A DNA stretch of 6,532 nt from Patescibacteria group bacterium (GTDB lineage: Bacteria; Patescibacteriota; SOKK01): assembly GCA_004374725.1 (NCBI GenBank), contig SOKK01000084.1:1-6532 (forward strand), read 5' to 3'. Made by a program: the position numbers and the translations under genes. A model generated the notes under the pieces. That model was not told the origin of the DNA and made no database searches. It worked only from the letters and a program-made list of their open reading frames with translations. Position 1 is the first letter of the stretch. Every line of letters starts with the position of its first letter. Shown piece after piece: positions 1-5,136 of this stretch.

Positions 1-2447
1 TAAACATCAAAAGTGCGACTTCCTAACTTACCAATTCCCTTGGTAACTGCCTCACCTTGAACTTCTTGGCTTTCTGTGCTTTTTGTTCCTTCACTCTTTA
101 CTCCCTCGCTTTCTTTCACTCCCTCACCTTCAGAACTACCGCCACCAGGAACTGACTCAGAGGTAGCACCTGGCTTCCAGGTCAACTCAATTATCTCCGG
201 CAAACCAAAGGCATCAACACCACTTGGCTTGAGCGGCTTCTCGCCTTTGGGTTCCTCTGGTTCCTGAGGAGGTTCCTTGGGTTGTTCACCGATTCCAGAA
301 GCAGTTGCCTTAAATGATTTTGTCCAAGGAGTAGCTTGGCCACCAGGATAAACTGCCCGGATACGATACCAATAACTATCATTGCCATCCATCGGTGCTT
401 GGACATCAACGTACTCACGATTCTTAAAGGCCGCGCTACCACTTTCAATCTTAGCAATTTGATTTGCGCTTATGGCCTTAAAGTTTTGAGTTTCAGCACG
501 GAAAACCCGGTAAGTTTTCGGTTTAATTGTATTTTTATAATCCCAAGTTATTTTCACATTACCGTCAGAGAGAACTGCCTTATGGCCATCGTTCTGATCT
601 TCTAACTTCCATTGATTGGGATACTTAATTTCAGGATAATCATAGCCCTTGTTTCCCAAATCCTTCTTAAAGTAGGGGAAGGAGTGGAACTTGGAAAGTG
701 GATCGGAAAAGACTTCTGCACTGGCAATATCATGTTTGCGATTGCCATCGTAATAGAAGCGTCCTTTGGTGGACATCTCCCTAACATCACAGACCATAAA
801 CACAGCACGATACTGAGAAATCAAGCGGAAGCCGTAATTAATCTTTTCCATTACCTCGCGATCAGAAAGACTCGGATCTTTGTAGTAATCACGGTACTTC
901 TTAATTAATTGCCTACCTTGATTTGTATTGTAGTATTGCTTAACCCAGTCCAAGAAATTTGTCTCTCGTTGATAAGTATAAGTATCATTAAGAGTTTGAC
1001 CATTCTGCAACTTAATCGCCCAGCGGACCGACATCTGGTTAGGACCAGGGTTACTTACTCCTGGATCACTAAATATCACAGGATAAATGTCATAATTCTT
1101 CCCGCCAATAGTGACTGGTCTCTTGGTGCTTTCTTTACCAACATTGAATCTCATCTGCGCTTGGTGAAGTTCGCCGCCACCAACCTGCTTCCAGCCACGG
1201 AATTCTCCGCGATCATAGTAGAGTTTGAGTTTACCAAACCAACCATAGGGAACACTTCTTTCAAGATAACTAGGAAGGGAAATAAAATGTTTATTTTTCA
1301 TACCCCACCCCAGCGGCTGAAGAGCAACTTGGGCTAAAGAATCACCACTGAAATGCAAGACATCCTTGGGCGAATACCTGGTTGTCCAGGCATATTCATC
1401 AGGAGAACGGTCACTGCCCAAAGCACTTTCGTTAATCAAATACAATCCTTCACCATTATCAATTTTAGGATTGCCAGAAACATTCTTGGCTTTAAAGCTA
1501 AATTCAATCTTCTCGTGTTTTGCTGCAACTCGATTTCTCCGATTCTCCGGTGCTTTTTTGCCAGCGCTATTTCTATTCCAATAACCATAATAGTTAGAAT
1601 CAGAACCGTAGGCATATTCGCTATCGTAAGATTCTTTGTCATTATCTTTTACCCTGACAGTTCTTTGAGCAGACAGAATTTCTGCGCTACCACCATTGAC
1701 ACTCGCCTTTGTGTTATAAGCATTACTACCTTTGAACTTAGCTTGCAAAGAATTATTATAAGAATAAAAAGTTTCTTGATTTTTCTTGCCGTTATTCTTA
1801 AAGTTTTGATAATAAGGAATCAGCACCTCGCGGTAATCAAGTGGGTTTCTTGTGAATTTTAACTCAACATTACCGTTATCTACACTTGTCAGATAAAAAG
1901 TCAGTCCAGTTCCCCAGCTATAGCCGCTTGCTGAAGTTGGACGAGGAATTTTAATTTCAAAATCACCATTAACTTTTCCTAAGTGATACCACTGATTACC
2001 TTTTGGAATCTCAAATTCATAAACCTGTTGTTTTGACACCTTTGCCAAATAAAAATCCTTTGGCAAACGCCCATAGATTTTTCCATCGCCAGGAATCGCT
2101 TTCGCCTCTCCTGCATCAATCACGCTTTGCAAACTGACCCTCTCAGCTTTTCCGCGCTTGATATCATCCCAAGCTCTTCTTGCAACTTTGGCAGGATACT
2201 TATAGCCACCGCTAATTTTATAAGGGGCTGGTTGAGTTTTCTCCTCTGCCCAATAGCGGTTTTCCGTAACCGTGACTTTAAATTTCGCCACCTGCTTTCC
2301 GCCCCCCGCTCTCGTCTCCGGATTAATCAAAAAATACCAGGAAGCATAAGCTGCTCCAGCCAAAATAACTAAGGCAAAGACTGTCCAAAGAACAATCTTG
2401 AGTACTTTCTTGTTAGACCTTCGAGTTGAGATATTTTTGTTTCTCAT
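1..2447 (-). CDS. Large membrane-anchored FN3 surface protein, unknown function (3' end beyond window)
   Basis: I translated this frame from the ATG at 2447 to the edge and found 815 codons without a stop; the two edge bases read TA, so the next codon is Tyr or a stop. The basic N-terminus (MRNKNISTRRSNKKVLK) and a hydrophobic segment (about 17-40, with a possible AYA-S signal peptidase site) indicate export. Residues of about 50-610 are beta-rich, Tyr/Asn/Gly-rich and match no family I recognise. An FN3 domain follows (about 614-715), then a Pro/Glu linker, then a segment with FN3-like strands (IIELTWKPG and, after a 40-residue Ser/Glu/Gly insertion, RTFDV). The FN3-plus-linker layout matches the dockerin protein upstream, so a dockerin beyond the edge is possible. 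A/T-rich leader, no Shine-Dalgarno. Confidence 0.92.
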   Translation of the reverse strand, partial: MRNKNISTRRSNKKVLKIVLWTVFALVILAGAAYASWYFLINPETRAGGGKQVAKFKVTVTENRYWAEEKTQPAPYKISGGYKYPAKVARRAWDDIKRGKAERVSLQSVIDAGEAKAIPGDGKIYGRLPKDFYLAKVSKQQVYEFEIPKGNQWYHLGKVNGDFEIKIPRPTSASGYSWGTGLTFYLTSVDNGNVELKFTRNPLDYREVLIPYYQNFKNNGKKNQETFYSYNNSLQAKFKGSNAYNTKASVNGGSAEILSAQRTVRVKDNDKESYDSEYAYGSDSNYYGYWNRNSAGKKAPENRRNRVAAKHEKIEFSFKAKNVSGNPKIDNGEGLYLINESALGSDRSPDEYAWTTRYSPKDVLHFSGDSLAQVALQPLGWGMKNKHFISLPSYLERSVPYGWFGKLKLYYDRGEFRGWKQVGGGELHQAQMRFNVGKESTKRPVTIGGKNYDIYPVIFSDPGVSNPGPNQMSVRWAIKLQNGQTLNDTYTYQRETNFLDWVKQYYNTNQGRQLIKKYRDYYKDPSLSDREVMEKINYGFRLISQYRAVFMVCDVREMSTKGRFYYDGNRKHDIASAEVFSDPLSKFHSFPYFKKDLGNKGYDYPEIKYPNQWKLEDQNDGHKAVLSDGNVKITWDYKNTIKPKTYRVFRAETQNFKAISANQIAKIESGSAAFKNREYVDVQAPMDGNDSYWYRIRAVYPGGQATPWTKSFKATASGIGEQPKEPPQEPEEPKGEKPLKPSGVDAFGLPEIIELTWKPGATSESVPGGGSSEGEGVKESEGVKSEGTKSTESQEVQGEAVTKGIGKLGSRTFDV
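3..236 (-). other. Probable second FN3 domain, interrupted by a low-complexity insertion
   Basis: After the linker, PSGVDAFGLPEIIELTWKPG has the form of an FN3 A and B strand. A roughly 40-residue stretch rich in Ser, Glu, Gly, Lys and Thr (48-167, with EGVK repeated) then intervenes, and GSRTFDV at the edge resembles the C strand (compare TYRVFRA in the first domain). The next codon begins TA, fitting Tyr. The rest is outside the window, so the call is provisional. Confidence 0.4.
303..608 (-). other. Fibronectin type III domain of the large protein
   Basis: The segment shows NVKITWDYK (B strand with the FN3 Trp), TYRVFRAET (C strand), IAKIES, a YVDVQAP stretch, then the F-strand motif DSYWYRIRAVYPGG and a final WTKSFKATA. 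It is followed directly by the Pro/Glu linker, as in the dockerin protein. Confidence 0.8.
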
Positions 2448-2557
2448 TTCTTATTTTTATTTAATTAGCAATTGTTCCCCCTGAATTGATAATTAATTTT
2501 TATTCACTTGCCCACTGCCACCACTTGGGAAGCTAACCAGCACTTTTTAAACGATTA
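2448..2557 (-). other. 110-bp intergenic gap, the longest in the cluster
   Basis: Between the 202-residue gene and the large FN3 gene. On the minus strand it has a weak imperfect stem (about 2507-2532: CTTCCCA pairing with TGGGCAAG with one bulge) that lacks a following T-run, so it is not a convincing terminator. An AGGGGG tract at about 2474-2481 resembles a Shine-Dalgarno sequence but is about 28 bases before the ATG, and the in-frame TTG after it meets TAA stops at once. No clear sigma-70 promoter was found, although the A/T-rich end could hold one. Confidence 0.5.
2453..2468 (-). promoter_or_regulatory. A/T-rich start leader, copy 2
   Basis: On the minus strand CTAATTAAATAAAAAT lies 5 bases before the ATG at 2447. 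The same sequence, with one extra A in the run, lies 4 bases before the ATG at 4720. It takes the place of a Shine-Dalgarno sequence at both genes and could be a translation enhancer or a promoter -10 region close to the start. Confidence 0.5.
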
Positions 2558-3166
2558 TTATCTACCACCACCGAAGATGACCGCGACAAAATCTTGGTAA
2601 GCTCCTTGCTGTTTATCTCCTCCGCCACCGCCACCACCAATTTGATCGCCTCCACCACTTTGATAGAGAGTAATCTGCGACTGATTGTGGATTCCATTAA
2701 TTTCTGACTTAGCAACATCCATTTTCTTTTTGAAATAAATGCGAGCCAATTGAGCAGGATGATCACCAGCATTAGTAACAAAATATTTTCCTGATAACAT
2801 TTCGGTTTTAAGAGAAATAGTTCCCGCTCGAGCATTAACTTTTCTTAAGGAAATCTTATCAAATGCGGAACTCTTTTCTCCGATTCCCCTCACAACTTTA
2901 AAAACTTGAGGGTCATACTTAATCACTGTCTCTGCAGCACTCACCTTTTTTGCTTTGGTGTCTAATCGAACATCCACATAGAACTGATCATCGACTTTGT
3001 TATAAAGCACATCCGGAACAAGAGAAAACTGTACTTTGGGACTTTCACTAACCCCACTACTTGCAAAGGAAAAATCGCCTCTTTTGTAGATCAACCAACC
3101 GCCGATTGCCGTACCAACGGCAATCAAGACAATAACTAACGTAATGATGATTGTTTTGGCTTTCAT
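2558..3166 (-). CDS. Membrane-anchored single cohesin-like protein with poly-Gly tail
   Basis: The 202-residue product starts with a Lys then a hydrophobic segment (about 5-26) ending in KRGD, suited to an uncleaved N-terminal anchor. Residues 44-168 look like one cohesin-like domain: VQFSLVPDVLYNKVDDQFYVDVRLDT at the start (strand, turn, F-x-V-D-V), then VSAAETVIKYDPQVFKV, a classic cohesin A-A-x-x-x-I-x-Y-D-P block, and a late strand ARIYFKKK. The C-terminus is Gly-rich, with GGGD (171-174), seven consecutive Gly (177-183) and a final IFGGGR. It lies 21 bp after the two-cohesin gene, so the two are probably co-transcribed. It may be a second dockerin receptor or an adaptor. There is no Shine-Dalgarno sequence, only an A/T-rich leader. 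The gene ends in two stops in a row (TAATAA). Confidence 0.9.
   Translation of the reverse strand: MKAKTIIITLVIVLIAVGTAIGGWLIYKRGDFSFASSGVSESPKVQFSLVPDVLYNKVDDQFYVDVRLDTKAKKVSAAETVIKYDPQVFKVVRGIGEKSSAFDKISLRKVNARAGTISLKTEMLSGKYFVTNAGDHPAQLARIYFKKKMDVAKSEINGIHNQSQITLYQSGGGDQIGGGGGGGDKQQGAYQDFVAVIFGGGR
2618..2638 (-). repeat. Seven-codon glycine run
   Basis: Residues 177-183 of the 202-residue protein are seven consecutive Gly encoded by mixed GGN codons (GGT, GGC, GGA). A GGGD block precedes it and a GGGR end follows. The tract is a likely flexible tail and a place where length could vary by slippage. Confidence 0.85.
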
Positions 3167-3187
3167 TGTTTATTGATTAATAAATAA

Positions 3188-4720
3188 TTATTTTGCCCGT
3201 AATTTTCTTCGGCTCAATCCCCAAAGCACAATCGTTACAACCAAGGCAATCAAAATAATCACACCAATTACAATCCCGGAAGTCGGCAAGTTACCCAAGA
3301 AACCACGTTCCTCTTCAGCACCAGTGACCTCACCTTCATCACCTTCAGCAACAGAAACCTCTTTAACCGTGATTGAAACACTATCGCTTGCTTTCTTATC
3401 TCCTTCTGTGACTTCAAAAGTAATCTTATGATCATTCACCGAAAGGTCACTCTTATCAAACTTCAATTCAGTACCAATTTCGCCATCTTTACTAGAAGTC
3501 CATTTATACTGTATTGCTTGATCAGCACTAACAGCATCAGTGGCAGGAGTGGTCCCAGTCACTTCTCCCTCAAAAGCAATTGTATCGCCCTTGAGAAAGA
3601 CCGCACCATCCTGTGGAGATTTAATTTGAGCAACTAATTCTTGAATTGCATATTCGCTAAACTGATATTTCCCGCCTTGGACATAGCCCAAAATATTTGA
3701 ATTATCACTGACCCGGACCAAAGCGCTCTTACTTTGTAAAACATCTACATCGGCATGCGTATCATTTTTTAAACCTTCAAAAGTAACATCTGCCAAAGTG
3801 CCTTCACCCTTAAACCAACCGTGCTCGTTGTGATAGGCATCCCCGGTCAAACCGACTACTGCCAGCTCGCCTTTTTGGTTAACTTGATTCAAGTCAGTAG
3901 AGCTACCCATATCACTTTCAAAGATTGGATTCTCTACGTTTTGATTTGCAGTGTAGCGCTTAACGTTCTTAACTTTAATGTACTCTGGATTAAACTTAAA
4001 GTAACAAGCCGCAACATTAATTTCACTCTCTAAACTATTAATCTTTAATCCAACTTTGAAATTCTGGTTAGCTTTGTAGGTTCCAGAAGAAGGATCTAAA
4101 ACAATACTTGGTTGAGTGCCAGCTTGACCAATCGCGTAACGACCACCTTGGGCAAGATCTAAAATATCAGAGTTATCAGAAACCCTTGCGATTGAGCTTT
4201 TTGCCTTATCAAAGGTTACTTCTGTAGTAACCCCGGCCCTCTTACCAGAAAAAGTCAGGGTTGCCAAAGTTCCTTCGCCCTTAAACCAACCGTGAGTATC
4301 ATGATACTGATCACCAGTAAGACCAACAACAGTTACCTCACCCTTACTATTCGCTTCAGAAATATTTGCAGTGCTTCCCAAATCACTTTCAAAAACCGGA
4401 GCTGCAGCGCTTGTTTGATTAGCAGTATTACGTTTAACACTCTTAAGTTCTAATTGATCTTTGTTAAACTTCAAATAAGCTGCTGCAACATTCACTTCGT
4501 CCTGGTTAGTGTTAACTTTCAAAGCAACATTGAAGCTCTGGCCTGGTGCAAAAGTTCCTGTCTCGGGATCCAAGCTAAAGCCAACTTTCTCAACTGCAGC
4601 GCGTCCAGTTAAGGTAGTCAAAATTGTCCAACTACCCCAAAAAACACCAGCGGCGACAACAATTGCCAAAACAACAGCAATAATTTTTTCTGTCTTGGTA
4701 TAATTACGAAACTTTTTCAT
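3188..4720 (-). CDS. Scaffold-like surface protein with two cohesin modules and a sortase-like C-terminal anchor
   Basis: The 510-residue product has, in order: a Lys/Arg-rich N-terminus and hydrophobic segment (about 13-37, signal peptide or anchor); cohesin-type module 1 (about 45-197); cohesin-type module 2 (about 205-354); an Ig/PKD-like beta domain (about 365-453); a short acidic linker (455-472); and a tail with LPTSG (478-482), a hydrophobic stretch (483-502) and RRKLRAK at the end. The two modules share blocks such as VVGLTGD, HGWFKGEGTLA and RVSDNS, spaced 157 residues apart. Cohesins are the receptors for dockerins, and a dockerin gene lies upstream in the same cluster, so this is probably a small scaffoldin-like protein displayed on the cell surface. 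There is no Shine-Dalgarno sequence; the start follows an A/T-rich leader 13 bp after the preceding stop. Cohesin assignment rests on pattern reading, not on a profile search. Confidence 0.92.
   Translation of the reverse strand: MKKFRNYTKTEKIIAVVLAIVVAAGVFWGSWTILTTLTGRAAVEKVGFSLDPETGTFAPGQSFNVALKVNTNQDEVNVAAAYLKFNKDQLELKSVKRNTANQTSAAAPVFESDLGSTANISEANSKGEVTVVGLTGDQYHDTHGWFKGEGTLATLTFSGKRAGVTTEVTFDKAKSSIARVSDNSDILDLAQGGRYAIGQAGTQPSIVLDPSSGTYKANQNFKVGLKINSLESEINVAACYFKFNPEYIKVKNVKRYTANQNVENPIFESDMGSSTDLNQVNQKGELAVVGLTGDAYHNEHGWFKGEGTLADVTFEGLKNDTHADVDVLQSKSALVRVSDNSNILGYVQGGKYQFSEYAIQELVAQIKSPQDGAVFLKGDTIAFEGEVTGTTPATDAVSADQAIQYKWTSSKDGEIGTELKFDKSDLSVNDHKITFEVTEGDKKASDSVSITVKEVSVAEGDEGEVTGAEEERGFLGNLPTSGIVIGVIILIALVVTIVLWGLSRRKLRAK
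3191..3289 (-). other. LPTSG sorting-signal-like C-terminal anchor
   Basis: Residues 478-510 consist of LPTSG, about 20 hydrophobic residues (IVIGVIILIALVVTIVLWGL) and a basic end RRKLRAK. This three-part layout is the hallmark of sortase substrates. The pentapeptide differs from the LPxTG consensus by Ser in place of Thr at position 4, where sortases cleave. It may therefore be a true variant substrate, or the segment may simply be a transmembrane anchor with a chance match. No sortase gene is in the window. Confidence 0.6.
3362..3628 (-). other. Ig/PKD-like beta-sandwich domain
   Basis: About residues 365-453. The run begins AQIKSPQDGAVFLKGDTIAF, continues with YKWTSSKDGEIGT and ends with HKITFEVTEGDKKASDSVSITV. 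This is the usual pattern of PKD or related Ig-like domains in bacterial surface proteins, with a W-S/T-S-x-x-D-G-x-x-G block and a final T-D/E-x-x-x-x-x-S-x-S-V-x-V-T strand. It probably acts as a stalk between the cohesins and the membrane or wall. Confidence 0.65.
3659..4108 (-). other. Cohesin-type module 2
   Basis: About residues 205-354, a clear paralogue of module 1 with roughly half of positions identical by eye. It has PSIVLDPSSGTYKANQNFKV at its start, NVAACYFKFNPEYIKV in the middle, then the shared FESD, VVGLTGD, HGWFKGEGTLA and RVSDNS blocks. It carries a Cys (239) where module 1 has Ala. The two modules are separated by only about 8 residues, so they lie close together rather than on long flexible linkers as in large scaffoldins. 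Confidence 0.75.
3807..4294 (-). repeat. Duplicated DNA segment marking the tandem cohesin modules
   Basis: A 33-base stretch at 3791-3823 recurs at 4262-4294 with only two mismatches; the core cccttaaaccaaccgtg (3807-3823 and 4278-4294) is exact. The copies are 471 bp apart, which is exactly 157 codons, so they fall at the same place in each module and encode the shared HGWFKGEGTLA block. This shows an in-frame module duplication with either recent gene conversion or strong constraint on this part. Confidence 0.85.
4130..4588 (-). other. Cohesin-type module 1
   Basis: About residues 45-197 of the 510-residue protein. It opens with VGFSLDPETGTFAPGQSFNV, the cohesin pattern of a short beta strand, a Pro/Gly turn and a strand carrying the F-x-V motif. 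NVAAAYLKFNKDQLEL matches the cohesin A-x-x-x-I/L-x-(Y/F)-(D/N)-P/K region. GEGTLATLTF matches the late glycine-led strand that precedes the last sheet. At about 150 residues it is of normal cohesin length. Confidence 0.75.
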
Positions 4721-4724
4721 TTTT

Positions 4725-4741
4725 ATTTTTTATTTAATTAG
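4725..4741 (-). promoter_or_regulatory. A/T-rich start leader, copy 1
   Basis: On the minus strand CTAATTAAATAAAAAAT sits 4 bases before the ATG of the two-cohesin gene and overlaps the TAA stop of the 122-residue gene. It matches the leader of the large FN3 gene (2453-2468) except for one base in the A-run. The 202-residue gene has a similar but not identical A/T-rich leader. Confidence 0.5.
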
Positions 4742-5102
4742 ATCTAACAATTGATCTAAGGAATTTCCAGCCAACTTCAATTAACTTCTGGTAGCTATCT
4801 GAGGTAGGAACTTCTGTCTTGGCCTTATAGGTACCGTAAGCAGTCTGGTACTCCTTTTCCTCTACTTCTCGTCTTGGGGAAAGCGGCTGTTTTTCAGCAC
4901 TCTCTGGAGTAGTATACTGCTCGATATCTTGATAATAGTTCTCGTCGTAGTTAATTCCTTCGGCAGTTGCTCCTTCTGGTGCACGGAACTCGAGCGCAAA
5001 ACCCAAGATAATTGCGAATGCTGTTAAGGAAGAGACGGAAAGAATGATGATATTCTGCTTTTTAATCTTCTTTTTAGTTTTGGCATCAAGTTTCTTGGCC
5101 AT
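4734..5102 (-). CDS. Small single-pass membrane protein, unknown function
   Basis: This 122-residue protein is not recognised as a known family. It begins with a very Lys-rich cytoplasmic stretch (about 1-16), followed by one hydrophobic membrane segment (about 17-38) and an outward-facing part. Residues 40-100 are acidic and rich in Tyr, Glu, Thr and Pro and look disordered. The last 20 residues (SYQKLIEVGWKFLRSIVRSN) could form an amphipathic helix. The positive-inside rule supports an N-in, C-out orientation. It lies 34 bp after the dockerin gene and 13 bp before the two-cohesin gene, so it is probably co-transcribed with them and may help assembly or anchoring of the surface complex; that role is inferred only from position. 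The start is supported by a purine-rich Shine-Dalgarno-like tract. Confidence 0.85.
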   Translation of the reverse strand: MAKKLDAKTKKKIKKQNIIILSVSSLTAFAIILGFALEFRAPEGATAEGINYDENYYQDIEQYTTPESAEKQPLSPRREVEEKEYQTAYGTYKAKTEVPTSDSYQKLIEVGWKFLRSIVRSN

Positions 5103-5114
5103 TATTCCTTCCCC
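5103..5114 (-). promoter_or_regulatory. Shine-Dalgarno-like purine tract before the 122-residue gene
   Basis: On the minus strand the start at 5102 is preceded by GGGGAAGGAATA. The AGGA core lies only a few bases from the ATG, while the GGGG part is at a more usual distance. It is the only clear ribosome-binding site among the four visible starts, which makes this start the best defined translationally. Confidence 0.55.
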
Positions 5115-5136
5115 ATCTCGCTTTTGAAATTACAAT

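Noticed and set aside
909..1862. Plus-strand open frames of 142 and 169 codons
   Set aside because: They lie entirely antisense to the 2447-1 minus-strand gene, whose frame is open throughout and encodes recognisable FN3 and membrane segments. Their translations show no domain or sensible composition.
2298..2306. G-run on the minus strand (ccccccg on plus) as a frameshift site in the large gene
   Set aside because: The frame stays open and sensible on both sides, so no frameshift is needed; the run encodes Gly residues after the membrane segment.
2470..2481. TTG after an AGGGGG tract as an alternative start of the large protein
   Set aside because: The TTG is in phase with the ATG at 2447 but reaches TAA stops within a few codons.
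2507..2532. Hairpin after the 202-residue gene as an intrinsic terminator
   Set aside because: The stem is short with a bulge and is not followed by a T-run on the minus strand.
2533..2835. Minus-strand open frame of 100 codons overlapping the 202-residue gene
   Set aside because: It is in another frame of the same strand, lacks a ribosome-binding site, and the overlapping frame has a clear membrane segment and cohesin-like domain.
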